Assembly: GCF_024793945.1 (NCBI RefSeq)
Contig: NZ_JANUSD010000002.1
Location: 310,001 to 374,000, forward strand
Length of the DNA: 64,000 nt
DNA from: Emticicia fluvialis
Lineage (GTDB): Bacteria; Bacteroidota; Bacteroidia; Cytophagales; Spirosomataceae
Direction of reading: 5' to 3'
Part shown: positions 17,610-26,118 of the stretch, in pieces
Position numbering within the stretch: the stretch's first letter is position 1
Layout: the number at the start of each line of letters is the position of its first letter
The notes under the pieces: model-generated
Told to the model about the DNA's origin: nothing
Seen by the model: only the letters and a program-made list of their open reading frames with translations
The model's database searches: none
Made by a program: the position numbers and the translations under genes

Positions 17610-17965
17610 AGATTAGCTAAAATTTTAGGCAAAAATATAATAATTCCGATAATTGCAGCACAAACCGAAATGATTAAAACTGCGGCTGCTGATAAATCCT
17701 TTATTTTACCGATTAAAGGATGGTAACCTTCCGAAACAAAATCGCATAGTTTTTCTAACGCGGTATTAAAGGCTTCGGCCATCCATACCAGTCCGATTGA
17801 TATAATGGTAGCTGACCATTCGGCAAAACTTAGTTTTAAGAGTATGCCACTTAAAACAACCGCAACCGTTGCCAGCAGATGAAACCGGGCGTTGTTTTCC
17901 TGAAGCAGCACTTTTACACCCTTAAAAGCATATTTAAAACTATGCAACATTTTTGGAACGTTCAT
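17606..17965 (-). CDS. Diacylglycerol kinase / undecaprenol kinase family protein
   Basis: A 119-residue integral membrane kinase. The EAFNTALEKLCDFV motif and KDLSAAAVLI match the DgkA/UdpK active site, with three transmembrane helices. Gram-negative members phosphorylate diacylglycerol; Gram-positive and many Bacteroidota members act on undecaprenol, feeding cell-wall and O-antigen carrier recycling. The sequence alone does not decide the substrate. It overlaps the DUF1361 gene by 26 bases and the next gene by 4, indicating translational coupling. Confidence 0.9.
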   Translation of the reverse strand: MNVPKMLHSFKYAFKGVKVLLQENNARFHLLATVAVVLSGILLKLSFAEWSATIISIGLVWMAEAFNTALEKLCDFVSEGYHPLIGKIKDLSAAAVLIISVCAAIIGIIIFLPKILANL

Positions 17966-18635
17966 AAGAGGCAGGCATCAACAGAATTAATGAAACATAT
18001 AGCACCATAACCACCAGCGAGAAAACCATTGTGGTTTGTATAGCCAGCGGATTTTGAAGCTCATGGATTGATTTTCTGAACAAAAAAGCAGGGTTGGTGA
18101 ACAAATCCCAGCTATTGAAACGGATATACCGGCCCAGGTATAAGCCAAAACCAGACAGCACCACACTCGAGAAAACTATCGCCCAGGCCCATATTCTGCC
18201 TGTTAGCTTTTCAATAATTTCGTGCGCCACCAGCAGAGAGTAAAGTCCGGTTGCTAAACCTGCCAGCGCTACAATGAAAAAACTAACGGAATCAAACCAC
18301 AATAGGTGCAGCTGCGACTCTGTTAGGTGAATCAGATCCGTAATTATATAAGGCGAATTTGGAAAAAATAACAGCCAGAAACCCAGGCAGCTGTAAACTA
18401 TAGTCTGGCTGAAACGAAATGAGGCATGTGGCAAAGACTGATACCTGCGGGCAACCAGAATAAAAAATAATGGAACCCAGGCTAAAAACAGATTCCAGAG
18501 TAAGTAGATGCCCCTCAGATGATGCGTCTTTATTACACCAGCCAGTAATAATACAGAACTGAGCAATGTCAGTAGTATCAGACTTAAAGTCGGTCGACTG
18601 ATATTAAACGCTATTGTAATTTTTTTAGATGTCAT
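17940..18635 (-). CDS. DUF1361 domain-containing membrane protein
   Basis: A 231-residue protein with about six transmembrane helices. Motifs seen are LLWNLFLAWVPLFF, LFFPNSPYIITDLIHL and GRYIRFNSWDLF, which define DUF1361. Function is unknown. It is the first gene of the minus-strand cluster and is preceded by the perfect palindrome at 18650-18666. Confidence 0.88.
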   Translation of the reverse strand: MTSKKITIAFNISRPTLSLILLTLLSSVLLLAGVIKTHHLRGIYLLWNLFLAWVPLFFILVARRYQSLPHASFRFSQTIVYSCLGFWLLFFPNSPYIITDLIHLTESQLHLLWFDSVSFFIVALAGLATGLYSLLVAHEIIEKLTGRIWAWAIVFSSVVLSGFGLYLGRYIRFNSWDLFTNPAFLFRKSIHELQNPLAIQTTMVFSLVVMVLYVSLILLMPASYERSKNVA

Positions 18636-18649
18636 AAGGATAAAAAAGA

Positions 18650-18666
18650 ACTTTGTATTGCAAAGT
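18650..18666. promoter_or_regulatory. Palindromic operator upstream of the DUF1361-kinase cluster
   Basis: ACTTTG-TATTG-CAAAGT, a perfect six-base-arm palindrome 15 bases before the DUF1361 start. The 19-base core CTTTGTWTTRCAAAGTAAA is shared with the site at 16629. Confidence 0.65.
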
Positions 18667-18896
18667 AAATTTGAAATATGATTCTTTCCAAATTATGTGG
18701 CAATTTTTTTGTTTCAATTTAAAAAATTGATTCAGGCGGGTCCTTAAATGCACAAAAGCCGGGGTTCTGCTCAGTATGCTGTCTTAATCCGGAATAAATG
18801 TTATAAATTAGAAACTTTTATAAAGCCTGATTGGGTAAGTGTTGAACAGATTAAGATTGGGTAGTGTTATTGGTTATCAGAGAGAACATTTTTTTT

Positions 18897-20711
18897 ATGT
18901 CGGAGATTAGTTTTGATTATAAATCAGAGTTGGTTAAGGTACCCGAAGAACCGGGGGTGTATCGTTATTTTGACGACAACGGCGAGGTTATTTACGTAGG
19001 TAAGGCCAAAAATCTTAAAAACAGAGTAACCAGTTATTTTGCAAATTTTAACAGGCACGACCGCAAAACCCGCAGATTGGTAGTAAGCATAAGAAAGCTG
19101 GAATTTACTATTGTGCCTACAGAGTTTGACGCACTCCTGCTTGAAAATACACTCATAAAGCAATATCAGCCGAGATACAATATTTTGTTGAGAGACGACA
19201 AGATGTATCCTTACGTTTGTGTTACCAATGAGCGTTTCCCAAGGGTAATTACGACACGTCGCATGGAAGACAGGTCGCGCGGGAAACTCTATGGCCCGTT
19301 TGTGAACTCAAAAGCTATGCACGCCCTGCTTGAGATGTTCAGCCAGCTATATACCATCAGAACCTGTAACCTTAACCTTTCGCAAGACAACATAGATGCC
19401 AAAAAGTTTAAAGTGTGCCTTGAGTATCATATCGGTAATTGTAAAGGCCCTTGTGAAAACCTGCAAACCGAGGCTGACTACCTGAAAGAGATTGAACAGG
19501 TGCATCATATTTTGAAGGGGAATCTGGCGCCTGCCAGGCAGTACTTTGAACAGCGCATGCAGGAGGCCGCGCGTAAGCTGGCATTTGAAGAAGCGCACCA
19601 GCTAAAACTGAAACTCGATTTTCTTCAGAGTTACCAAAGCAAGGCAACCGTTGTTAATCCGTCTATTAAAGACGTAGATGTGTTCAGTATTACTTCTGAC
19701 GAAACCACCGCCTACATCAATTATCTGAAAGTGGTAAATGGTACCATTATTCTTACCCAGACACTTGATGTAAAGAAAAAACTGGAAGAGACTGATGAAG
19801 AAATACTGGTTATGTTTATTGTTGAGCTGCGCCAGCAATATGAAAGCACCACAAAAGAGATTATTACCAACATACCGGTAAGTATTGATATGAAGGCAGA
19901 TATTGCGGTACCTCAGATTGGTGATAAACGCAAGCTGCTGGATATGTCGTTAAAAAACGTGGTGTATTTCAGAAAAGAGAAAGCTGAAAGAGAAGCCATT
20001 GCAGCCAGTGGCGCTACCAATAAGCGAGACCGAGTGCTGGTAAAACTGAAACAGGATTTACAGTTAAAGAACCTGCCACGCCATATAGAGTGTTTCGACA
20101 ACTCAAATATACAGGGTACCAACCCGGTTTCGGCAATGGTTTGTTTTATAAACGGACAACCCGCCCCCAAAGAATACAGGCATTATATACCCAAAACAGT
20201 AGAAGGCCCGAATGACTTTGCCACTATGAAAGAGGTGGTAACACGGCGGTATACAAGGTTATTGGAAGAAAAAACGGATTTGCCTGATTTGATTATTATT
20301 GACGGAGGAAAAGGACAATTGTCTGCTGCCTGCGAAGCCCTGAAAGAATTGAGCCTGTATGGCGAGATTCCGATTATCGGGATTGCCAAGCGACTGGAAG
20401 AAATTTATTTTCCGGAAGATACGCTTCCGCTTTATATTGACAAGAAGTCTGAGTCGCTGAAACTCATTCAGCGCTGTCGGGACGAAGCTCACCGTTTTGG
20501 TATTACCCATCACCGCGACCGACGTAGTCAGAGCTTCCTGATTAGTAGTTTAGAAAGTGCTCCGGGTATTGGAAAACTTACGGCCACCAAGGTGCTGAAA
20601 CAGTTCAAGACCATATCAAACATCAAGAGCGCCCCAGACGAAGAGCTGATAAAACTGATTGGCAAAGACAAAACCCACCGCATCAGGGAGTTTCTGGCTA
20701 AAGAAAGCTGA
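18897..20711 (+). CDS. uvrC: Excinuclease ABC subunit UvrC
   Basis: A 604-residue nuclease that makes both incisions in nucleotide excision repair. The GIY-YIG domain begins GVYRYFDDNGEVIYVGKAKNL (about residues 17-37). A UVR-type helix pair lies around residues 205-240, the RNase-H-like C-terminal endonuclease contains HIECFDNSNIQGT and IIDGGKGQL, and a helix-hairpin-helix pair (SAPGIGKLTATKVLKQF) closes the protein. The ATG at 18897 is preferred over a TTG at 18864. Confidence 0.95.
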   Translation: MSEISFDYKSELVKVPEEPGVYRYFDDNGEVIYVGKAKNLKNRVTSYFANFNRHDRKTRRLVVSIRKLEFTIVPTEFDALLLENTLIKQYQPRYNILLRDDKMYPYVCVTNERFPRVITTRRMEDRSRGKLYGPFVNSKAMHALLEMFSQLYTIRTCNLNLSQDNIDAKKFKVCLEYHIGNCKGPCENLQTEADYLKEIEQVHHILKGNLAPARQYFEQRMQEAARKLAFEEAHQLKLKLDFLQSYQSKATVVNPSIKDVDVFSITSDETTAYINYLKVVNGTIILTQTLDVKKKLEETDEEILVMFIVELRQQYESTTKEIITNIPVSIDMKADIAVPQIGDKRKLLDMSLKNVVYFRKEKAEREAIAASGATNKRDRVLVKLKQDLQLKNLPRHIECFDNSNIQGTNPVSAMVCFINGQPAPKEYRHYIPKTVEGPNDFATMKEVVTRRYTRLLEEKTDLPDLIIIDGGKGQLSAACEALKELSLYGEIPIIGIAKRLEEIYFPEDTLPLYIDKKSESLKLIQRCRDEAHRFGITHHRDRRSQSFLISSLESAPGIGKLTATKVLKQFKTISNIKSAPDEELIKLIGKDKTHRIREFLAKES

Positions 20712-20713
20712 AT

Positions 20714-21592
20714 CTAGTGTTGAAGACTGTCATATATCATTCCAGATACATCGGCCAGCGCTTCAACACCTTTTTTAGCATCCGTTAGTTTTCTTGATAG
20801 TATAACCAGTACGTATTTACGTCCGTCTGGCAAATATATAATTCCGGAGTCATTTTGTACCCCTGTAATAGAACCAGTTTTGTGGGCTACTTTTACAGTG
20901 GCGGGTAATCTGGCAGGTATAATCTCGTTGAATTTCTGGTCGAGTAGTATTTTTATCATGGCCTCAGAGTCTTTCCTGCTTACTACCTCTCCCTGTGCCA
21001 GTTTCTCAAAAATAAGCATCAGGTCATAAGCAGTTACGGTATTGTTCATTCCTGATTGAAAGGCTTTGCTGTCTTCTACCCCGCGTAGCACCTGTATATC
21101 ATTAGCCCCAAGCGTACGCATGGTCGCATTGGCATTTTTAGCCCCCACCAAATCAATGAGAATATTGGTAGCCAGGTTACTGCTTACAATAATCATCTGG
21201 TAGGTGAGGTCGTAGATAGTCATTTGCTGCCCTGTTTTCTTGTACATTTCATCGGCGCTGTCGTCACTTAAATCCAGTTTAAACGGGCTGCCATCTACAA
21301 TACTGTTAAATTCATTTTTAACCAGAATAGAGTCTGTCAACTTAAATTTTCCGGCTTTGGCCTGCTTAAATACTTCAATCATAACCGGGGTTTTCATGGT
21401 ACTTGCTGCATGAAAACTCTCTTTCTCGTTTATGAACACTGTTTGCCCGGTTTGCAGGTCTTTAAATGCCAAAGCAAATTCTCCCTCAACCGGGTTTAGT
21501 CTTGCCAGAATAGCGTTTTTCAATTGCTCTGATTGTGCAGCAGACTGCATAGCAAAAGCAAGGAATAGCGTAACGAAACAGAAGTTTTTCAT
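20714..21592 (-). CDS. Class A beta-lactamase-like serine hydrolase
   Basis: A 292-residue exported protein (signal peptide ends about residue 19, SAAQ). The three class A/penicillin-binding motifs are present: SxxK at S64-T-M-K67, SxN at S137-S-N139, and KTG at 238-240. A clear ExxLN omega-loop motif is not seen; RGVED near residue 173 may hold the general-base Glu. True beta-lactamase activity is therefore uncertain. It may be a chromosomal penicillinase or a related hydrolase. The gene converges on uvrC with a 2-base gap. Confidence 0.82.
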   Translation of the reverse strand: MKNFCFVTLFLAFAMQSAAQSEQLKNAILARLNPVEGEFALAFKDLQTGQTVFINEKESFHAASTMKTPVMIEVFKQAKAGKFKLTDSILVKNEFNSIVDGSPFKLDLSDDSADEMYKKTGQQMTIYDLTYQMIIVSSNLATNILIDLVGAKNANATMRTLGANDIQVLRGVEDSKAFQSGMNNTVTAYDLMLIFEKLAQGEVVSRKDSEAMIKILLDQKFNEIIPARLPATVKVAHKTGSITGVQNDSGIIYLPDGRKYVLVILSRKLTDAKKGVEALADVSGMIYDSLQH

Positions 21593-21978
21593 AAAGGGTA
21601 AATCAAATTGTCAACAGATAAGGCCATACCTGCAATTTAAGAGAAAAATGCTGAATAGATAAAGACTCAGATGTGGAATGGTGTGTTTTTTGTAGAATAC
21701 ACTCCACAAAACTGCTTCAAATCTGTTAAAACCCGCTTTGGCAAATGTTTTTTATTTTAATACATAAACATTTAAAGCCATGATAGTTGTATTATTTATA
21801 GTTACACAATTTATAGCCATGGGGTGTGTGTCTGCCTATGGATTGCATCTGGAAAGAGAAGAGCAGAAACTTTACCGAGAGAGTATGATGTCTAACAGAA
21901 AGCAAAAAAAACCGTGACAGTTTTATCAGACTCCCACAGCATAAACATAAGAATGGTGGTTTTATTGCACTCGCCAAC
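21593..21978. other. Intergenic region holding a small ORF
   Basis: A 386-base gap. Apart from the small plus-strand ORF at 21780-21917 nothing else is recognised. The T-rich stretch at 21749-21758 could belong to its promoter. Confidence 0.4.
21780..21917 (+). CDS. Small single-span membrane peptide (45 aa), hypothetical
   Basis: An ATG-started frame of 45 codons: a hydrophobic helix at residues 2-22 (IVVLFIVTQFIAMG) followed by a charged tail rich in Glu, Arg and Lys. The shape is that of a type-I small membrane peptide. No ribosome-binding motif is evident, which is normal in this phylum. No family was recognised; it could also be a chance ORF. Confidence 0.4.
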   Translation: MIVVLFIVTQFIAMGCVSAYGLHLEREEQKLYRESMMSNRKQKKP

Positions 21979-23694
21979 TCAATATTTGGCTCCCAATACC
22001 ACTTTTGCTTTAAACTCCAGTTTATCGCCATTCGTGTTAAAAAGTTCGGCCAGAATAATATAATATCCTACTGGCGCAAGCTCATTATTGTAACTTTTTC
22101 CGTCCCAGACAATCTGGTCATTTACCCCCAGAATCTGGTTTTGTGCCAGTTGTTTCAGCATTCGTCCGTTTGCATCAAATACATATAAGTTGGCTACAAA
22201 CCCGGTTTGAGTAAGCTGAAATTTTAACTGAGCAACATCATCAGAGCCGTCTCCGTCAGGGGTGAAAATCTCAGGTTCAATCATAAATGTATTGCTTTCA
22301 GCAGCGCTTTTATATTGAGAATTGGCATAACCGGGCGTGGCGTAGCCATCAGAGGCCGCTGCCGAATGCCAGTTAGATGGCAACGAGGAAGGTAGGTTAT
22401 AATCTGACTTCTCAAGCGATACGCCCGCTTTATTGTCAATCAGCCCATGATGCATTGTTTCTGAGTAATCGAACCGGTCGAGTACTTTTCTGAATTGATT
22501 CAGCAAAATAACCGTGCCTTTTTCATTAGCAAATGCGGGCAGGCTTTCCATCTCCAGTATATGGCTTGCTACTGTTTTGTAATATTGACTGCTAATTACA
22601 CTTGCATTGCGGGTTAAAACCAAAAACTGACCCGGCATCAAAACATAATGTGTTAAACTGATAGGCTTTATATTGGCCACCGTGCCTGTATTGTCTGCAT
22701 TGGCCAAAGCCCAGTCTTTCAGACTAATAAATTTGTTGCTCCTGTTATAGATTTCAACAAAGTCTTCGCCTCCACTACCGGGGTTAAACAGTATTTCATT
22801 CAACACCACATCGCCAGAGTCAGCCTCACTTACAATGCCTACCTGCAAAGATGCCTCTTTCAGTACATTACCAGAACAGTCTGCAATATTTCTGGCAGTA
22901 AGCGTATAACTTGTTTTAGTTTGCAAACCAGACTGAAAAGTTAGTGTTACTGAAGTATTTGCCGGGCTTTCAGTGGCAATACTCTTTATTTGAACGGATT
23001 TATCTACCGTGTAGGCTAATTGACTAACCGCAGAAAGGCTATCCAGTTTTTCATTGAAAACGAGCTTTATCTGCTGGTTGTTGAGATATTCATAGCGCTG
23101 CAAAACAGGGGGCGTTAAATCAGGGCGGGAAGCCTTAACTGAATTTTCTTTGCCCGGTGTTCCTTGCAAAATGGCTTCGCTTGAAACCCAGTTTCCAGTT
23201 TCTACGCAGGCAAATTCTGTATCAATCATCTCTAGTGAGAATCCCTGTGTTTTACCTGTAGAATACCATTTGCTGGTATAAGTAACAGAAAAAACTGTTG
23301 TGTTACTGTTGGTTTTTAGTGTTAAGGTAGTTCCTGTATTCAGTAATGAAAAGCTACTCAGGCCTACGGTTCTTCCGATAGCCTGAAATTCCGAGACATT
23401 GTTTCGGTGCGTAACAATTACATATTCTTTGGGTTGGATGATAAAATCAGGGAAACTGACAGTACTGTTGTTATAGCCTAATACAAACTGGTTGAGGTTA
23501 AGCGCTTTGCCTGAGCGGTTATAAAGTTCAAGATACTCTTTTTCAGGCAGACCCTTAGCAGGGGAAGGGTCTGCCATTATTTCACTAATAATCAATTCAT
23601 TGGTCTGCTGAGCCAATGTGGTGTTCATGAAAAGTAAAAGAAAGCAAATGGTGCAAATCAGTATAGATCTGCACCCGGGCTTGGCGCATGTCAT
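21979..23694 (-). CDS. Lamin-tail domain surface protein with gliding-type C-terminus
   Basis: A 571-residue secreted protein. A signal peptide is followed by two lamin tail domains (about residues 33-150, IISEIMADPSPAKG...EYLELYNRSG, and about 290-410, LNEILFNPGSGGEDFVEIYNRS) separated by a bacterial Ig-like segment (about 195-290). The C-terminus has FTPDGDGSDD and a FlgD-like fold ending LEFKAKVVLG, matching gliding-motility-associated C-terminal domains used as type IX secretion signals (type B). It is probably a cell-surface or secreted adhesin-like protein; lamin-tail domains also occur in extracellular nucleases, but no nuclease domain is present. Confidence 0.85.
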   Translation of the reverse strand: MTCAKPGCRSILICTICFLLLFMNTTLAQQTNELIISEIMADPSPAKGLPEKEYLELYNRSGKALNLNQFVLGYNNSTVSFPDFIIQPKEYVIVTHRNNVSEFQAIGRTVGLSSFSLLNTGTTLTLKTNSNTTVFSVTYTSKWYSTGKTQGFSLEMIDTEFACVETGNWVSSEAILQGTPGKENSVKASRPDLTPPVLQRYEYLNNQQIKLVFNEKLDSLSAVSQLAYTVDKSVQIKSIATESPANTSVTLTFQSGLQTKTSYTLTARNIADCSGNVLKEASLQVGIVSEADSGDVVLNEILFNPGSGGEDFVEIYNRSNKFISLKDWALANADNTGTVANIKPISLTHYVLMPGQFLVLTRNASVISSQYYKTVASHILEMESLPAFANEKGTVILLNQFRKVLDRFDYSETMHHGLIDNKAGVSLEKSDYNLPSSLPSNWHSAAASDGYATPGYANSQYKSAAESNTFMIEPEIFTPDGDGSDDVAQLKFQLTQTGFVANLYVFDANGRMLKQLAQNQILGVNDQIVWDGKSYNNELAPVGYYIILAELFNTNGDKLEFKAKVVLGAKY

Positions 23695-23722
23695 GTCACA
23701 GCGTAAATAATCTATATTTAAA

Positions 23723-24103
23723 TTATTTAGATTCTTCTTTAGGTTTAGCAGGAGCTACGGCTTTTGGTTTGGCTGCTGCTGCTTCGGGCACGGCTACTTT
23801 CGGAACAACCGGAGCCGGCGCAACTGAAGCTTTAGGGGCATTCGCTTTTGCGGTTGCAGGTACTGGCTTTTTGTCTTTTTTCTTCTCTTTTTTTACTTTT
23901 ACCACGGCATTTTTAGCAGCCTTTTTCTCTTCTTTCTTTTTCTCTTTTTCTGCCTCTTTATTTACTTTAGCAATTTTTTTCGCTAGTTTTTTTGCAGTCT
24001 TATCAATGGCTTTTTTGATTTTTTTGCTGGCAGAATCTCCGCTGATAATATTGGCAAGCGCAGTTGAGATTTCAGAAACCTTCTGTTTAAGATCAGTTTT
24101 CAT
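23723..24103 (-). CDS. Lys/Ala/Pro-rich histone H1-like protein
   Basis: A 126-residue, very basic, low-complexity protein. Residues 1-35 form a normal helical start (KQKVSEISTALANIIS), followed by a Lys/Glu-rich helix and a C-terminal tail of Ala, Pro, Lys and Val repeats ending KPKEESK. This resembles eukaryotic H1 tails and the bacterial Hc1-like proteins, so a nucleoid or DNA/RNA-binding role is plausible but unproven. An antisense frame of similar length is a by-product of the A/T-poor repeats. Confidence 0.7.
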   Translation of the reverse strand: MKTDLKQKVSEISTALANIISGDSASKKIKKAIDKTAKKLAKKIAKVNKEAEKEKKKEEKKAAKNAVVKVKKEKKKDKKPVPATAKANAPKASVAPAPVVPKVAVPEAAAAKPKAVAPAKPKEESK

Positions 24104-24181
24104 AATAATTTTATGAGATTGTTTAATTAATTTACAAATACAACCAAAGCAATCAAAAAAAACAAAAAAAATGTGTTAAGT

Positions 24182-24211
24182 TTTGCGGCAAACACTAAAA
24201 TATTACTTTTG
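24182..24211 (+). promoter_or_regulatory. Bacteroidota-type promoter upstream of the MgtC gene
   Basis: TTTG at 24182-24185 and TACTTTTG at 24204-24211 with 18 bases between. A second TACTTTTG (24272-24279) lies only 5 bases before the ATG at 24285. Confidence 0.45.
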
Positions 24212-24284
24212 AGCCTGTATTTGTTGAAGTTTTATGTGTTAATTATGATTGTGATTTGTTTTTTGAAAAACTACTTTTGTTTTT

Positions 24285-24932
24285 ATGGATTTAGAATTTG
24301 TAACCGAAGATATCTTTAAACTTTTGATTTCGGCAGGTACGGGCGCGATTATTGGTTTTGAAAGGGAATATCATAGTAAATCGGCCGGGTTAAGAACCAT
24401 GATTCTTATTTGCGTTGGCTCTACACTTTTTACCCTGGTGTCTATCAAATTGGGTTCAGACCCATCCCGCATTGCAGCCAATATTGTAACCGGCATTGGG
24501 TTTGTGGGGGGAGGAATTATATTCAGAGATAACTCAAGCGGGCGCATTACGGGCATTACTACTGCTGCTACGGCCTGGGTTACGGCAGCATTGGGCCTGT
24601 GCGTAGGCGTAGGCAAAGACCTGTACGAAACAGGCTTTTTTGCCATGTTGCTTGTTATTTTTACTTTATATGTATTGGTGCCTTTGCAGGTGAGAATTAA
24701 ACGAAGGAACCTGATACGTACCTACAGAATTGTTTGCAAGTACACCAACGGAACGCTCAGGCATTACGAGCATTTATTTGAAAAGTTTAATCTGGAGGCA
24801 GAAAGAAACATGCAGACCAAAACTAATGACCGTATCAGCGGTACCTGGACGGTCAGGGGGTCAGAGAAAAACCATGAGCAGATAATTAAAAGCTTATTGA
24901 ATGACCCCGATATTATGGAATTTGATTTTTAG
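24285..24932 (+). CDS. MgtC/SapB family membrane protein
   Basis: A 215-residue protein. The N-terminal MgtC domain (about 10-135) has four to five transmembrane helices with IGFEREYHSKSAGLRTM, VGSTLFTL and GGIIFRD motifs, diagnostic of the family. An ACT-like cytoplasmic C-terminus follows (about 145-215). Salmonella MgtC inhibits the F1Fo ATPase and helps survival in low Mg2+; whether that holds for this homologue is unknown. Confidence 0.9.
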   Translation: MDLEFVTEDIFKLLISAGTGAIIGFEREYHSKSAGLRTMILICVGSTLFTLVSIKLGSDPSRIAANIVTGIGFVGGGIIFRDNSSGRITGITTAATAWVTAALGLCVGVGKDLYETGFFAMLLVIFTLYVLVPLQVRIKRRNLIRTYRIVCKYTNGTLRHYEHLFEKFNLEAERNMQTKTNDRISGTWTVRGSEKNHEQIIKSLLNDPDIMEFDF

Positions 24933-24982
24933 ATTCCAACCTTTTTTAGCTAAAGGGTATCGAAACGAAAAACTGTATAACT

Positions 24983-25408
24983 ATGAAAACCTTGTTAATA
25001 CACATTCTCAGCATTTTGTTTGTCAAATCATGCGAGACTACCATACCTGACCCACAATTGAATGAAATAGACGGTAGATGGAAACTGGTAAAGATTGGAG
25101 TAGGTTTTCCGGCGCCGGGCAGCCCATCTGAAAAAGTGCCGGAATATGAAGAAGTTCTTGAATTTAACGCATCAAAACAGTTTTTTACCCGTACTAAAGA
25201 TGGCAAAGTGGTAGAGAGGTCAACCGTGAGTATGCGTGTTGACGAAAACGCAAGTATCAAACGCGATATGATAGTTTTTGAAAACACTAAAACGTATTCT
25301 TACCTGTGGTTTACCGAAACACCCAGATACCTGGTTTTGTACCAGAGCGCTCCGGTAGGAGCCAGGCTGGCCGACGGCAATCTGTTTTTTTATGAGAAAA
25401 TAAAGTAA
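24983..25408 (+). CDS. Hypothetical lipoprotein
   Basis: A 141-residue exported protein. The signal peptide ends in a lipobox-like FVKSC (Cys about residue 17). The remainder is beta rich (DGRWKLVKIG, YSYLWFTETPRYLVLY), suggesting a small lipocalin-like barrel, but no family was assigned. It follows the MgtC gene by 50 bases and precedes the small membrane protein gene. Confidence 0.7.
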   Translation: MKTLLIHILSILFVKSCETTIPDPQLNEIDGRWKLVKIGVGFPAPGSPSEKVPEYEEVLEFNASKQFFTRTKDGKVVERSTVSMRVDENASIKRDMIVFENTKTYSYLWFTETPRYLVLYQSAPVGARLADGNLFFYEKIK

Positions 25409-25471
25409 TATTTTCAATTATGATTCTTATGTCATAAATTGCAGCCGGAAATTAACGTATCAAGATAAATT

Positions 25472-25654
25472 ATGGCAAAATCATCTGCTCCTCAACCGCT
25501 TCCAAGCTGGTTTATGTTAGTGCTTTTTATACTAATTATGACTATCCTTTGGGTTTTTGGCGATTTGTTTGTCTTTATACTTGGGCTGTTGGTTGTGGGC
25601 ATTACGTTTGCTAATGGTTATAACCGCTCTCATGCCGACGAAGGACATCACTGA
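25472..25654 (+). CDS. Small membrane protein, hypothetical
   Basis: A 60-residue protein with one long or two short transmembrane helices (about 13-48) and a His/Asp-rich C-terminus (RSHADEGHH). A good terminator follows immediately, supporting a real gene. Function unknown. Confidence 0.65.
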   Translation: MAKSSAPQPLPSWFMLVLFILIMTILWVFGDLFVFILGLLVVGITFANGYNRSHADEGHH

Positions 25655-25657
25655 TAC

Positions 25658-25682
25658 AAGGGCGGTTCATCCGCCTTTTTTT
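25658..25682 (+). terminator. Rho-independent terminator
   Basis: GGCGG (25661-25665) pairs with CCGCC (25671-25675) around TTCAT, extended by A-T pairs into a run of seven T. Confidence 0.8.
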
Positions 25683-26118
25683 ATGTCTTTTAGTTAATAC
25701 GTTCTCAATCAGATTGGGCGAATGCGTAAATACATTATTTTGTTTGAAGCGCTATTTTAAAATACCAATCTGCATCTTCATTCATTCATTTATATAAGAC
25801 CTCACAGGTACTTATCAAACAACGCTTCAGCTTGTTTATCTGTACGGGCAAAAAAACTGAAGTTGCTTATATCTAGGCATAAAAAGAAGGCAAATATCCC
25901 AAGTTGATGTATCATGGAATATCAGAATATAACCAAGGAGGGCATTAATACTTGTTCAACAGGTATGCAGATGTTTACTTTTAAATCAGAGGGCACTCAA
26001 ATGCTTTGAATCCCCGACTCTTCACGACTGAGGCTTCCTAGAATAATCACCATTACGATAACTGGTACATCAAAAGCAAATCGCAGTAGGATGTTCAACC
26101 TTAACAGAGTTATTCATG
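25683..26118. other. Long gap before the hybrid sensor gene
   Basis: With the terminator excluded, 436 bases without a convincing gene. A short minus-strand frame (25802-25915) is described separately. The rest shows no repeat, RNA or promoter that I can support. Confidence 0.5.
25802..25915 (-). pseudogene. Possible remnant: signal-peptide-like fragment (37 aa)
   Basis: A minus-strand frame starting at an ATG (25915) encodes a hydrophobic N-terminus and then FARTDKQAEALFDKYL before a TGA. This looks like the beginning of an exported hydrolase cut short, and the gap around it has no other gene. It may equally be a chance frame. Confidence 0.2.

Noticed and set aside
23688..24116. Plus-strand 142-residue frame, Ala/Phe/Ser-rich
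   Set aside because: It is the antisense of the Lys/Ala/Pro-rich protein; its composition follows from the complementary codons and it has no recognisable domain.
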